A DNA stretch of 64,000 nucleotides from Colletes latitarsis (GCF_051014445.1 NC_135141.1:13888001-13952000), one strand, 5' to 3'. Positions 28,471 to 42,129 are shown, counted from the stretch's first letter. A program made the numbers and translations. Notes: generated from the letters alone by a model not told the origin.

Positions 28471-30952
28471 CAGGGTGTTCGGCCACACTGGGAAAAATTT
28501 TAATGGGAGATTCTAGAGGCCAAAATAAGACGAAAATCAAGAATAACAATTTGTTGGTGGAGGCTTCGTTAAAAAGTTATTAACAATTAAATTAAAAAAT
28601 TTCAAATCGTTTTGGAAAAATTATTTTCGGTTGCGGAGGTCAATTACAATCATTTTTGGAGGGTAAACATACCCTCGAAATCCTACCCACTTTCTAGAAA
28701 AAAATTCGAGAAGGTGCTGAAATTTTTCGACGAAAAAATAAAATTTCAAATCGTTCTGGAAAAATTATTTTCGGTTGCGGGGGTCAATTTCAATCATTTT
28801 TGGTGAATAGACATAACTTCGAAATTCTACCCACTGTCTAGAAAAAAATTCGAAAAGGTGTGAAATTTCTTTAACTTCTGAACAGATTGGACGATTTTAA
28901 TGTTCAAAAAGCCAAACGCCGCATATTTTAGTGTAGAATATGTAACAATTATAAAAATATCGGAAAGGTTGTTCCTTGACTCCGCAAAATGAGAAAAACC
29001 CCATAAAAATGGTCCAATTTTCAAACAGCCGTAACTCCTATAATAGTGAATATATATCAATGAAACTTTTTTCTGAAGTAGAGCCCATATGTACCTACAA
29101 AAAAGTATTACACAACTTTTCTGTAGGACGTCAGGCGTAATTATTAAAAATCAAAAACGAATTTTTAAGGAAAATCGACAGGGGGTAGGTGCCTAAATTT
29201 TTCAGCGAAATTGAAAAGTTTCAAATCATTCTGGAAAAATTATTTCCAATTGCAAGGGTCGATTATAATCGTTTTTGATGAATAGATATACCCCGGAAAT
29301 CCTACCCAGTTTGAAGAAAAAAATTCGACAAGGTGTGAAATTTTTCAACAAAATTAAAAAAATTTGAATCCTACTAAAAAAATTATATTTAGTTGCAGGG
29401 ACCAATTATAATAATTTTTGGTTAATAGACATACCCTTGAAATCCTAACCATTTTTAAGAAAAAAATTCCTTACCGAAAATATAATTTCAGGCCTAAAAT
29501 GTCTAGCCGAATTTTCATGCGAATATTTAAAACGTCATAACTTCTGAACGGATCGGACGACTTTAATGTTCAAAAAGCCAAACGCCGCGTATTTTAGTGT
29601 AGAATATGTAACAATTATAAAAATATCGGAAAGGTTGTTCCTTGACCCCGCAAAATGAGAAAAACTCCATAAAAATGGTCCAAATTTCAAACGGCCATAA
29701 CTCCTATAATAGTGAATATATATCAATGAAACTTTTTTCTGAAGTAGAGCCCATATGTACCTACAAAAAAGTATTAAACAACTTTTCTGTAGGACGTCAA
29801 GCGAAATTATTAAAAATCAAAAACGAATTTTTAAGGAAAATCGACAGGGGGTAGGTACCTAAATTTTTCGGCGAAAAAAAAAATTTCTGATTAATTCTAA
29901 AAAAATTATATTCGGTTGCACGGGTCAATTACAATCATTTTTGGTCATTATACATACCCCCGAAATCCTACCTACTTTCTAGAAAAAAATTCCTTATCGA
30001 AAATCTAGTTAGATGCCTAAATTTTTACAACGAAAAAAAAAAAATTTCTAATCCTTCTGGAAAAATTATTTACGGTTGCGGGGGTCAATTATAATCATTT
30101 TTTATGAATAGATATACCCCGGAGATCCTACCCAGTTTGGAGAAAAAAATTCGAGAAGGTGTGAAATTTTTCAACAAAATTAAAAAATTTTATATCGTTC
30201 TAAAAAAATTATATTTAGTTGTAGGGACCAATTATAATAATATTTGGTCAATCGACATACCCTCGAAATCCTAACCATTTTCGAGAAAAAAATTCCTTAC
30301 CGAAAATATAATTTCAGGCCTAAAATGTCTAGCCGAATTTTCATGCGAATATTTAAAACGTCATAACTTCTGAACGGATTGGACGATTTTAATGTTCAAT
30401 AAGCCAAACGCCGCGTATTTTAGTGTAGAATAAGTACAAATCGCAAAAATATTCGAAAAGTTGGTCCTTGACCCCGCAAAATGAGAAAAACCCAATAAAA
30501 ATGGTCCAATTTTCAAACAGCCATAACTCCCATAATAGTGAATATATATCAATGAAACTTTTTTCTGAAGTAGAGCCCATATGTACCTACAAAAAAGTAT
30601 TAAACAACTTTTCTGTAGGACGTCAAGCGTAATTATTAAATTCAAAAACGAATTTTTAAGGAAAATCGACAGGGGGTAGGTGTCTAAATTTTTCTGCGAA
30701 ATTGAAAAGTTTCAAATCGTTCGAAAAAAATTTTTTCGAATCTAGGAGTCAATTACAATCATTTTCGTTGAATAGACATACTCTCGAAATCTTACCCACT
30801 TTCGAGAAAAAAATTCAGTATTGGCGGAACTTTAAACGTTAATAACTTCTTAACGAAGCCACCATCAACAAATTGATATTCTTGATTTTCGTCTTATTTT
30901 GGATTCTAGAATCTCCCATTAAAATTTTTCCCAGGGGTGGTCGAACACCCTG
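28471..30952. mobile_element. Long MITE of the CAGGGTGTTCGGCC family (2.48 kb)
   Basis: CAGGGTGTTCGGCCACAC to GGTGGTCGAACACCCTG, with TA on both sides. It contains both module types; the second type (CTTCTGAACGGAT ... CGACAGGGGGTAGGTG) occurs three times, at 28872-29200, 29535-29860 and 30362-30690. The right end abuts a Merlin fragment. Confidence 0.85.
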
Positions 30953-30954
30953 TA

Positions 30955-31325
30955 TAATACTATCAATATTTTATAGTTTCAAGAAAAGTAACTTCATTCA
31001 GTAAATGTACCTAATAGGAAAATGGTGATTTATTCAATGAGATATTTGCAGAAATAGTAGAAATTTCATTCAATAAATGTTAATGTTAACAAATTAGCAT
31101 TTGACTAGCTGGCATTTTGAACACAGTAACGACAGTCACTTGTTTCCACCTGTGAACCTGTCAAATTATACTTAACCTTACTTTTTAAAATAAACTTACT
31201 TTGTAAATATAGCGAATTTCCGCAGATAATGAAATGTATATCAATAATGTACTGAATTAGACGAATCGAATGGTATATAACTCATCTCGATCGTTGAACG
31301 GGCCGTTTGCTACGAATATACCAAA
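30955..31325 (-). mobile_element. Merlin element end, inverted fragment
   Basis: Reverse-complement match to 502-900 of the Merlin element, ending in CGGGCCGTTTGCTACGAAT(ATACC). Only one inverted-repeat end is present; the interior is cut where the MITE begins. Confidence 0.75.
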
Positions 31326-31616
31326 ATTTTTGTTTATTATTTCTTCATAAAGTTGAGAGCATGTTATGTTTTATTTCTAAAATTAAATTTAATTATCATC
31401 AAACTTTTTACAATGCTGATTAACATTTGATTTGATGTTGATTAAATTTTCGTTCCACAATAGCATTGTATGTTGGAATAACAAACATATACTGACACAT
31501 TTTCAAGAATTCTAAATGTTATTCTTCATTTTTCACTAATTTGAAAAAATCAATCTATTTTTTATTTAAATTAAAATTTTGAACTATAAAATTTTTCAAA
31601 TTATTATATTTGGTAA

Positions 31617-31907
31617 TGTTGGATTCCAATGAATTTAATAACACTTTATTTAATAAGAGAACTCGTACAAATGTTAGGTCGACTGAATACTAAACTCTTT
31701 CTGAGATGTTTTTCGGTTTTGCAGGCGTTTATATGCTATTGCTGGAAATAGGCAGAGGTAGGGAGGATGGTCAAGGGAGAGTGTGACTCAGGAAGGGTAC
31801 GAGGTTCAGGATGAGTAAGGTTTAGGAATCGTGACTAGGATGTTTGGATGAGTAATGTTTGCAATGTGACAGAGTGGTATTTGTCTGGTCGTGTTGGTCA
31901 TTCAACA
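31617..31907 (-). mobile_element. Solo LTR (291 bp)
   Basis: TGTTGGATTCC...CATTCAACA with a 4-bp duplication, GTAA, at 31613-31616 and 31908-31911. Minus orientation is suggested by an AATAAA signal on that strand near 31648. GC is higher in the middle. Confidence 0.7.
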
Positions 31908-31952
31908 GTAATACATGTCGAATCATTCATTATAATATTTTTTCTGTGTATA

Positions 31953-32552
31953 CAGGGTGTCCCATGCAACTGGAACAGACTATGCCTTTTAAACGGTTGG
32001 GATTAGAAAAATATGTTATAAGTCAAAGTTAAATGGTATCGGACGATGCGTAATATGAAACTAATTTTATGCACTTATGTGCACTGGTGCACCAGAAAAA
32101 TGCAACTGCACTTTTATTTAAAATGGAAATCTGCATTTTTGACTGCACCAGTTGATGTAGTTCCTTATGCTCTACGTAAAAGTGTTAACATACTTATGCC
32201 CTAAACTTATTTGTTAGGATGTTATCGAAGATAAAAGTTCTCCGAATCCATTACAATGTTTGTGCTGCTTTACAATGTTTTGCAGCTGTTAATACTAATC
32301 ACTGTAAGATTAAGATTTCCATCAGTAACTATTTACTACTCGTATGTGATCGTTTGCTGACCCAGTGTTTCGAAATTATGGCATTTACGAATAGTGAAGC
32401 AGTTGATATGTTCATTTTGTTTAGTAAATGTAATCAAAATGGTACAGAGGACGCAAGGCTGTATCGAGAAACTTATGCGCATCGTTTGATACCATTTAAC
32501 TTTGACTCGTAATATATTTTTCTATTCCCAACCGTTTAGGAGGTATACCCTG
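31953..32552 (+). mobile_element. Deleted mariner derivative with DUF4817 remnant (600 bp)
   Basis: CAGGGTGTCCCATGCAAC to GGTATACCCTG, with TA at 31951-31952 and 32553-32554. About 70 bp of inverted repeat just inside (AACGGTTGGGATTAGAAAAA). It keeps only the start of a transposase: ATG 32379, MAFTNSEAVDMFILFSKCNQ and RLYRETYAHR, a DUF4817 helix-turn-helix, running straight into the right repeat. Confidence 0.8.
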
Positions 32553-32554
32553 TA

Positions 32555-34660
32555 TATTAAATTGTTTTCATGATATCCTCCCAAGAATACATTTCTGAAA
32601 GTGACGTCATCCAAAGATTTTAAAGAGCAAAAATTGTTTAGACCGTACATTTAAATATTCCGTTCCAGTTTCAAATAATAAATAAGTAAGTATATAATCT
32701 TTTTTAAAACTTTTATACTGCTTATCTAAGTAAAAAATTATTATAAAAGAAATTGACTATTGTCAAAGAGAGGAATTTTGTGTTTAATCTAGTTGTTAAA
32801 ACATTAGAAACTTGTTTTAAAATTGAAATTATTTCTATTTCAGACTTAAATGTTTTCCCATTTTCGAAATATTTTGGTGGAAACTAACGAGGGAGCAAAT
32901 ATTAAATATGCTTTGTTCAATGAATTTTCAATTGGAGATTTATGTATAGATATAAAATAATTTTTAAAGGGTTCGTACATGTAATTATTGGGGACAAAGC
33001 TAGCCAATGGATCTTTAAGTGATTTAATAACTGTTTCTAGTCAACTGTAACAAAAGAACAAAATTCTTTTAATTTTTCCACTCTAATGCTATGAATAGAA
33101 AAATAACTATACATTTTGACAAGGATGCTGGCAATATCAATGGGCAGACAATCTACAGCATGTTAAATGTATTGCTTTCTATTAACAAATGAAATTATTT
33201 TTATTTTGGAAATTAACAATCAGCTATTTACTAGTCCTACAAAACTAATAGATCTATTAAACAATTGAACATCTTATAATAAGAAATTCCCATAGTTCTA
33301 ACAATTTCCATTTATTAGGAAAAAAGATCCTAGGTAGATTCCAACAAGTTACTCACTAGATTGAGAGTAGAGCCACCTGGCGAGTTCTTTAATATTTTAA
33401 TAATTCTAGGGACTAACAAATAACACAAATGCGAGGGAATAACTGTTTAATCTAAAAAGAAAATAGGACATTTTTTATCTTCTTTCGCTGGAGATAGAAC
33501 GAAGGACAGAATGTTTGGTAACCCTACCCAAGTTAGAAAAAGTCCAACTAATTATATTCTTCATTTTATCTCTTTTATTTGTCCTGTAAACTAAACCTGA
33601 TATTCTCTAGGTGTAATGTTACACAGTTTGATAGTTATGTAGTGGAAGCTTATAAAATATAGTAGAGGTCTACTTTTTCTATGTTTCTTAAAAATCATTC
33701 TTTGTACTGTTATCATACTGTTATCTTTCAGTAAAGAATGAAGTTATATTTTAATCGACTATGAATACAAGTTTCTAGCTTTGGCAAACGCTTCTAAGTA
33801 CGCGAGCTTTCATTCATCAGATATAGTTCGGAAACATCGTAAGCAGTTTATCTACCCCGTGGCTCCACCAAACTGCCAGGAGTCATGATACAGAATTACC
33901 AGCTCTTTCAAAGGTCTCCCTTATCTTTGAGGATGAGTACTTGACTCCAAGTTAGCTGCCTGTAAAGATTTTACTTTTGGGTATTAATGATTTTAGTCGA
34001 GCTTTTAGACTCTTCTGCACCGTGTAATATCAAATCCCAGGAACCCCGGTGTGGAGGTGAAATGAGTGGACTTGGTCAGAATGAGTCCACCAACTTTGTG
34101 GTAATTCACCGTATCGTGATCGTTATCGAGGTAGCGGAATATCAACTAATACGAGGTTTCCAACCTGTCCAAGGACAAGAAGATCCATTCCAACTTCGTA
34201 CCCTCTGACTATAAATACAAATAATTTTTTTCAGAAACTACTGGATGGATCGCCTTCAAGTTTTGCAAACACTTTAATTACATTTTAGGCTATCGCGTGG
34301 ACGTCCAACTTCATAATATTTAAAAATTTTACTGTTTCTCCGAGCCGTGAGAAATGAAAATTATTTTCTTCGAAGTAGTGTCATTTTGTCAATTGTGTTT
34401 GAATAATGACCACGTTTGTAACAAATAAAATGAAATATTATTCGTTCATTTCAGATGTCTAGATGGGGCGGGTGTTCCGTAAAATGACTTGTGTGTACAT
34501 TTGTAATAATATTTTACTTTTCTCTTAATTAATTCCCCAAAATTACACCGAAAACGTGTGGTATATAGCAATAAAATACCCTCTTAACGATAACATTTTT
34601 TCTGAGTGCCGAACTCGTAACCCACCATATCCACTTAGCTCTGGCTTGCATTTAACGTAT
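32555..34660. other. Intergenic, no gene recognised
   Basis: AT-rich, with a GC-richer patch at 33780-34210. A 73-codon plus frame at 33987-34208 lacks known motifs. No element boundaries seen. Confidence 0.35.
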
Positions 34661-34665
34661 CTTCC

Positions 34666-34826
34666 TTCCACGAGAAGAAGGTACAGCGTGTTTAGATCCC
34701 CACTCTTGGTGCAGTCCGCTGATTGGCTGTCACCGATCTTCGTCATCGTCTTCGACCAATGCCTGTGAGTCAGCGGACTGCGACAGGAGTGGGGATGTAA
34801 ACACACTGTGCCTTCTTCTCGTGGAA
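34666..34826. repeat. 161-bp near-palindromic hairpin element
   Basis: TTCCACGAGAAGAAGG at the left is mirrored by CCTTCTTCTCGTGGAA at the right. The pairing extends about 60 bp inward (ATCCCCACTC...GAGTGGGGAT, CAGTCCGCTGA...TCAGCGGACTG) and leaves a loop of about 40 bp. It is compatible with a small foldback MITE. No clear target duplication. Confidence 0.7.
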
Positions 34827-34855
34827 GAATGGTAATAATGTGACACGTATATCTA

Positions 34856-35110
34856 CAGGGTGTCCAAAGCAACTGAGAAAAGCCGTATCTCCAGAACGGT
34901 TAAAAATACAAAAACATGTCACGAGGCAAAATTAAACGGCATTGAACGATGCGCAAATTGAATGTAATTTCATTCATTTTTACACATCGATGCATCTAAT
35001 AAATGCATCTGCATCCTTTTTTTAAATGGAACTCTATAATTTCGATTGCACTATTTGATGCAGCTTTTTAACCTCTACAAAAAATATCGAGGTACGTACA
35101 CCCTAAATCT
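34856..35110 (+). mobile_element. Left end of a CAGGGTGTCC mariner-type element
   Basis: CAGGGTGTCCAAAGCAACTG after TA, related in layout to 31953-32552 (terminal repeat, then GGCATTGAACGATGCGC matching GGTATCGGACGATGCG). No right end or transposase was found. Confidence 0.5.
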
Positions 35111-37026
35111 AATAGCTCAAGAGTCATGTCACCTTAAAGTTTACTAAACTATTTTGCTAGAAACTGTCTTTCATTGCAGTTTAAACTTTTGTCGTGTCTT
35201 TTGATAACTTTCGATATTTCTAAACGAATACAATGTTGAACATTTTAAATGAGACAATCAACACGAAAGTTAATTTTAGAGGAATATTTTCTTAACCTGT
35301 TCGAATTACAAAATGTTCCACCACTCTCCGTGGATGGATAAATTTGCACTAGACGGACAACTTTTAGTAAAAAATATAAAAATAATGCCAAGAAATTTTC
35401 GTTTCGGCGCTTTTTAATGCTTCATATGTTTCAAGATTAGATTCGGTTTTCAATCTTTTTCAGTTTTCACATAATTTTTCAAAATCGTGCGTTTTCACAA
35501 AAACAGAGAACGATGGAAGAATTTTACTGCCAGATTCGTGTTTAGGATGATTGTAGGACGACAGATTTTGCAGAGAAGACCTAATGAATATTGCAGAAGA
35601 AAATTTATATCTGAGAGTATTGTTAGAAAAACGATTGGAGTTTTAGTGGTTGGTTATTTTTCCGATTAGATTTTGCCCGATTCTGCAGAGCTGTCGGTTA
35701 TAGTGAATTTTTCATTCAGAACTGGCCCTGACTTTCGATAGTTTGATACGAATCACGCGATCAACCCTCTAGTCAAAACCGTGGGGCAACGTTAGTGGGG
35801 GTAAGAGGGTTGGTGGAAAATTTGACGCTAGGGGTGCCGTTACAAGTGCGAGCGCCATCTACTTGCTCAGTGGCTGACTATCCTCTGAAGACCTGTGTAC
35901 TCGCGATCGTATTACCAGATTATTGCGACATTTCGTGTGACAATTTGATTCAGTGTATCGTGCTATAATAAAGTGACGAGTGTATGCTGTAGAACGGATA
36001 CAAAAAGGTAATTAGTAACAGTAATCGAAGTATTTGTAAAAAACAGTTTATTCGAGTGGCTGCCATCCTCAATGCCAGACACGCGTTAACGTGTTGGATC
36101 GATTTCTCTTTCTCGCAAGTCGTGATACGATGGGAGACTTGGATAGAAAACTCCGATTGCACTTTTTTTTAACTGTTACTTTCTCGTCCGAATCTTACGT
36201 CCCGCGTATACTTATTTTCATTTTCCATCGTATTTCATCGAAAATGGACAATTCGACGTTGAAAGAAGTCAAGTTCACCCTTGAAACCTCTAGACAGACG
36301 CCTACAGTCAAAGGCCTCTATTCTGTTTTTCCTAGAAATCTACAGAAAATATGTTTTAACATGTTTGTCGATTTAAATTCGTCTCGAGCAAGTATTTTTA
36401 TTCTCGTTGTATTCTCATTATTTCTTTTAGTACGAATACAAATAAGATTTTCCGGTCAGTTTCTACTTGCGATTTTTAGCGTGTCACAGGAGATAAATTC
36501 GATTTTTTATTCGTAAAGTTTGATTTGGACATATTATACTGTGTTTCTTACCATATGCACGAAACGTTTCATTCTGTAATATTCATAACGCTCTCGTTTC
36601 TAAACACAAGTACATACAAGTAATTGTGCGTTCTACTTTCGTTGAAAATTCTCACAAGAATGATCGTATAAAACGAATGTTTTCTTTCGTTTTTACAAAC
36701 GTGGATTTTCTTAATTTTTAATTTCATTCTGTTTTGTGAAACGAAAACTGATATTGCACGGGACATATTTTTCGATTTTCGGTCCATAATCTTTTAAAAG
36801 TTAACTTAGCCTCGGATTGCAAATATTGGCGTTTTATTTGAAAACGTACACGCATAAAGTCTACCAATTTCTTTTTTGGGGGTTACTATAGAAAATTTCT
36901 GACCTGGATATTACAATTAAAAAAAAAATTACATTTAAATAATAAGGTTCGGGTTTCCCACAATTTAAAAATTCGAATTCGGAATATTTCTCAGGATAAC
37001 AAAAATTTTAAAGATACTTTGATTCA
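35111..37026. other. Intergenic, possible promoter region
   Basis: GC-richer sequence at 35750-36010 contains an arthropod initiator-like TCAGT at 35950-35954 and a donor-like AAAAAG|GTAATT at 36007/36008. A 141-codon plus frame (36091-36516) is hydrophobic and unlike any family I recognise. The rest is AT-rich. Confidence 0.3.
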
Positions 37027-40000
37027 CAAGTAAATAGATCGAAACTAGAAAGAGATGAAATTTTCATGAACGTAAAAAATGTATTTTGCGTTAATTATCC
37101 GTCGCAAATTTATATAATTTATAATTATTTTACGTAAATGTTTCCTGTACTTCGTTCACCATGCAACTAGGTCATTAATATTTTTTTATGTTCCAAATAA
37201 AATAACGTTTATTACAATTATCGTTCAATAAACAAAATATTTGTTTCTCAATGATAGAATTGCCAAATTTTAGTTATTGTATGTTTGGAGAAATACACGA
37301 GATATTTCATCTTAAATATTATAGAATGCATGTATCTGATAATTCCTTTTAAATACACTCTTTGCGTTCTGTATACAGAAAGGTACATAATTTGAGTTAT
37401 TAGTTTCATTTTGATTCTGGATTTAATTATCGTACAATGTCGATCGAGTTAAGATCTATAAATGCAAAGATTAAAATTGAATTTATCAGAAATAGGCGAC
37501 ATGCTTAAATATTTATGCAATCCAAATTTATATTTTAAGTGAAAAGAAACTTGTGTAAAATAATTTTATAATTAACGTGTGGCAGTGTCTTTAAATGGAT
37601 ATTTTATTTTAAATTAATTTCCTTTAACGATACAATTGAAAAAAGATAATTCTCAAGACAATATTTTTACCAAAAATAAACAATATAGATAGCAAATATT
37701 AAAAATCTAAGAGAATTGTTCTAAAGTACGATATTAAAGATTTATCAGTGTTATCATATTAACAGCAAGTAAATAGATCGAAACTAGAAAGAGACGAAAT
37801 TTTCATGAACGTAAAAAATGTATTTTGCGTTAATTATCCGTCGCAAATTTATATAATTCATAATTATTTTACGTAAATGTTTCCGGTACTTCGTTCACCA
37901 TGCAACTAGGTCATTAATATTTTTTTACGTTCCAAATAAAATAACGTTTATTACAATTATCGTTCAATAAACAAAATATTTGTTTCTCAATGATAGAATT
38001 GCCAAATTTTAGTTATTGTATGTTTGGAGAAATACACGAGATATTTCATTTTAAATATTATAGAATGCATGTATCTGATAATTCCTTTTAAATACACTCT
38101 TTGCGTTCCGTATACAGAAAGGTACATAATTTGAGTCATTAGTTTCATTTTGATTCTGGACTTAATTATCGTACAATGTCGATCGAGTTAAGATCTATAA
38201 ATGCAAAGATTAAAATTGAATTTATCAGAAATAGGCGACATACTTAAATATTTATGCAATCCAAATTTATATTTTAAGTGAAAAGAAACTTGTGTAAAAT
38301 AATTTTATAATTAACGTGTGGCAGTGTCTTTAAATGGATATTTTATTTTAAATTAATTTCCTTTAACGATACAATTGAAAAAAGATAATTCTCAAGACAA
38401 TATTTTTACCAAAAATAAACAATATAGATAGCAAATATTAAAAATCTAAGAGAATTGTTCTAAAGTACGATATTAAAGATTTATCAGTGTTATCATATTA
38501 ACAGCAAGTAAATAGATCGAAACTAGAAAGAGACGAAATTTTCATGAACGTAAAAAATGTATTTTGCGTTAATTATCCGTCGCAAATTTATATAATTCAT
38601 AATTATTTTACGTAAATGTTTCCGGTACTTCGTTCACCATGCAACTAGGTCATTAATATTTTTTTACGTTCCAAATAAAATAACGTTTATTACAATTATC
38701 GTTCAATAAACAAAATATTTGTTTCTCAATGATAGAATTGCCAAATTTTAGTTATTGTATGTTTGGAGAAATACACGAGATATTTCATTTTAAATATTAT
38801 AGAATGCATGTATCTGATAATTCCTTTTAAATACACTCTTTGCGTTCCGTATACAGAAAGGTACATAATTTGAGTCATTAGTTTCATTTTGATTCTGGAC
38901 TTAATTATCGTACAATGTCGATCGAGTTAAGATCTATAAATGCAAAGATTAAAATTGAATTTATCAGAAATAGGCGACATACTTAAATATTTATGCAATC
39001 CAAATTTATATTTTAAGTGAAAAGAAACTTGTGTAAAATAATTTTATAATTAACGTGTGGCAGTGTCTTTAAATGGATATTTTATTTTAAATTAATTTCC
39101 TTTAACGATACAATTGAAAAAAGATAATTCTCAAGACAATATTTTTACCAAAAATAAACAATATAGATAGCAAATATTAAAAATCTAAGAGAATTGTTCT
39201 AAAGTACGATATTAAAGATTTATCAGTGTTATCATATTAACAGCAAGTAAATAGATCGAAACTAGAAAGAGACGAAATTTTCATGAACGTAAAAAATGTA
39301 TTTTGCGTTAATTATCCGTCGCAAATTTATATAATTCATAATTATTTTACGTAAATGTTTCCGGTACTTCGTTCACCATGCAACTAGGTCATTAATATTT
39401 TTTTATGTTCCAAATAAAATAACGTTTATTACAATTATCGTTCAATAAACAAAATATTTGTTTCTCAATGATAGAATTGCCAAATTTTAGTTATTGTATG
39501 TTTGGAGAAATACACGAGATATTTCATCTTAAATATTATAGAATGCATGTATCTGATAATTCCTATTAAATACACTCTTTGCGTTCCGTATACAGAAAGG
39601 TACATAATTTGAGTCATTAGTTTCATTTTGATTCTGGACTTAATTATCGTACAATGTCGATCGAGTTAAGATCTATAAATGCAAAGATTAAAATTGAATT
39701 TATCAGAAATAGGCGACATGCTTAAATATTTATGCAATCCAAATTTATATTTTAAGTGAAAAGAAACTTGTGTAAAATAATTTTATAATTAACGTGTGGC
39801 AGTGTTTTTAAACGGATATTTTATTTTAAATTAATTTCCTTTAACGATACAATTGAAAAAAGATAATTCTCAAGACAATATTTTTACCAAAAATAAACAA
39901 TATAGATAGCATATATTAAAAATCTAAGAGAATTGTTCTAAAGTACGATGTTAAAGATTTATCAGTGTTATCATATTAACAGCAAGTAAATAGATCGAAA

Positions 40001-40721
40001 CTAGAAAGAGATGAAATTTTCATGAACGTAAAAAATGTATTTTGCGTTAATTATCCGTCGCAAATTTATATAATTCATAATTATTTTACGTAAATGTTTC
40101 CTGCACTTCGTTCACCATGCAACTAGGTCATTAATATTTTTTTATGTTCCAAATAAAATAACGTTTATTACAATTATCGTTCAATAAACAAAATATTTGT
40201 TTCTCAATGATAGAATTGCCAAATTTTAGTTATTGTATGTTTGGAGAAATACACGAGATATTTCATCTCAAATATTATAGAATGCATGTATCTGATAATT
40301 CCTATTAAATACACTCTTTGCGTTCTGTATACAGAAAGGTACATAATTTGAGTCATTAGTTTCATTTTGATACTGGACTTAATTATCGTACAATGTCGAT
40401 CGAGTTAAGATCTATAAATGCAAAGATTAAAATTGAATTTATCAGAAATAGGCGACATGCTTAAATATTTATGCAATCCAAATTTATATTTTAAGTGAAA
40501 AGAAACTTGTGTAAAATAATTTTATAATTAACGTGTGGCAGTGTCTTTAAACGGATATTTTATTTTAAATTAATTTCCTTTAACGATACAATTGAAAAAA
40601 GATAATTTTCAGGATAATATTTTTACCAAAAATAAACAATATAGATAGCATATATTAAAAATCTAAGAGAATTGTTCTAAAGTACGATGTTAAAGATTTA
40701 TCAGTGTTATCATATTAACAG
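37027..40721 (+). repeat. Tandem array, five copies of a 739-bp unit
   Basis: Units start CAAGTAAATAGATCG at 37027, 37766, 38505, 39244 and 39983, each exactly 739 bp apart. Copies differ by only a handful of substitutions. Copies 2 and 3 look identical, sharing for example GAAAGAGACGAAAT, TTCCGGTACTTCG and TTTTTTTACGTTCC. No open frame of note. Confidence 0.95.
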
Positions 40722-41000
40722 CATCGTCATTTTAATATCCTGTTATATTGATTCTCGTGTTAATTCCATTATGTAAATTATTTAAAGTATTCTATAAGCA
40801 TTATACATTTACGAGGCATTTATTAAATTTGTTGTAAACGTGTTTATTTGTAAACTTTTGACGTACGATATGAACGTATTAAAGAGTTGTTCGCGATCGA
40901 GGAATCTGTGTAAGTTTTTCGTGAAAAGATTTAAACAGTCCAGAATGTTATACTTAGCAGCGAATGATAAATCAAGAATATTAATTTCTTGACTGAGGCT
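40722..41000. other. AT-rich spacer with a MITE scrap
   Basis: Contains a 37-bp piece of the MITE end, AAATCAAGAATATTAATTTC, near 40972-41008, with no other structure. Confidence 0.4.
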
Positions 41001-41259
41001 TCCTTACCTATACATATAAACAGATTGAATGAAACAAGGGATGCATTCGAAAGCTCCGTTTTCATTAAAAACTAATGTTTATTGTCCTGTTATTTCACAT
41101 CTCCAAGGATTTATCCAATATTTACGTACTATTTGAAATAAAATATATCCATTTTAATAACGGTGAAATAGTGGTAAAAATTCTAATGGAAAATTTTATT
41201 TTCGGCATTAAGTTTACAAACAGTTTCTACCGGAAGTGATATGTATATGTATACATATA
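41001..41259 (+). repeat. Flank repeat (three copies: here, 42140-42403, 49963-50225 inverted)
   Basis: TACCTATACATATAAACAGA through GATATGTATATGTATACATA, each copy ending at the TA that borders a MITE. It shows that flank and MITE were duplicated together. Confidence 0.8.
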
Positions 41260-42128
41260 CAGGGTGTTAGCCACCATTGGGAAAAATTTTAATGGGAGAT
41301 TCTAGAGGCCAAAATAAGACGAAAATCAAGAATATTCATTTCTTGACTGAGGCTTCGTTAAAAAGTTATTAAAAAGTTAAATTAAAAAATTTCAAATCAT
41401 TCTGAAAAAATTATTTTTAGTTGTGTGGCTCAATTATAATAATGTTTGGTGAACATACATACCCCCGAAATCCTACGTACTTTCGAGAAAAAAATTCTTT
41501 GCTTCCCGTAAATTTCATGCGAATCTTTAAAACACCATAACTTCTGAACGGATTGGACGATTTTAATGTTCAAAAAGCCAAATGCCGCGTATTTTAGTGT
41601 AGAATATGTAACAATTATAGAAATATTGGAAAGGTTGTTCCTTGGCTCCGTAATGTTAGAAAAACCCCATAAAAATGGTCCAATTTTCAAACAGCCATAA
41701 CTCCTATAATAGTGAATATATTTCAATGAAACTTTTTTCTGAAGTAGAGCTCATAGGTACCTACAAAAAAGTATTAGACAACTTTTCTGTAGGACGTCAA
41801 ATAAAATTACTAAAAATGAAAAAGGAATTTTTAAGGAAAATCGACAGGGGGTAGGTGCCTAAATTTTTCGACGAAAAAAAAAATTTTTGATTAATTCTAA
41901 AAAAATTATATTCGGTTGCGGGGGTCAATTACAATCATTTTTGGTGAATAGACATACCCCCGAAATTTTGCGCATTTTCAAGAAAAAAATTCAGTACTGG
42001 TGAAACTTTAAACGTTAATAACTTTTTAACGAAGACTCCATCAACAAATCGATATTCTTGATTTTCATCTTATTTTGGCCTCTAGAATCTCGCATTAAAA
42101 TTTATCCCAGGGTTGGCCGAACGCCCTG
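41260..42128. mobile_element. MITE of the CAGGGTGTT family (0.87 kb)
   Basis: CAGGGTGTTAGCCACCATT to GTTGGCCGAACGCCCTG. It holds one module of the second type at 41520-41850 and one or two of the first type. Confidence 0.8.
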
Positions 42129-42129
42129 T

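Noticed and set aside
28612..30645. Many 60-100-codon frames in the MITE copies
   Set aside because: They follow the repeated modules, are open on both strands and lack transposase motifs.
36091..36516. 141-codon plus-strand open frame
   Set aside because: Hydrophobic, no recognised motif, no clear start context or splice partners; an unproven frame in AT-rich DNA.
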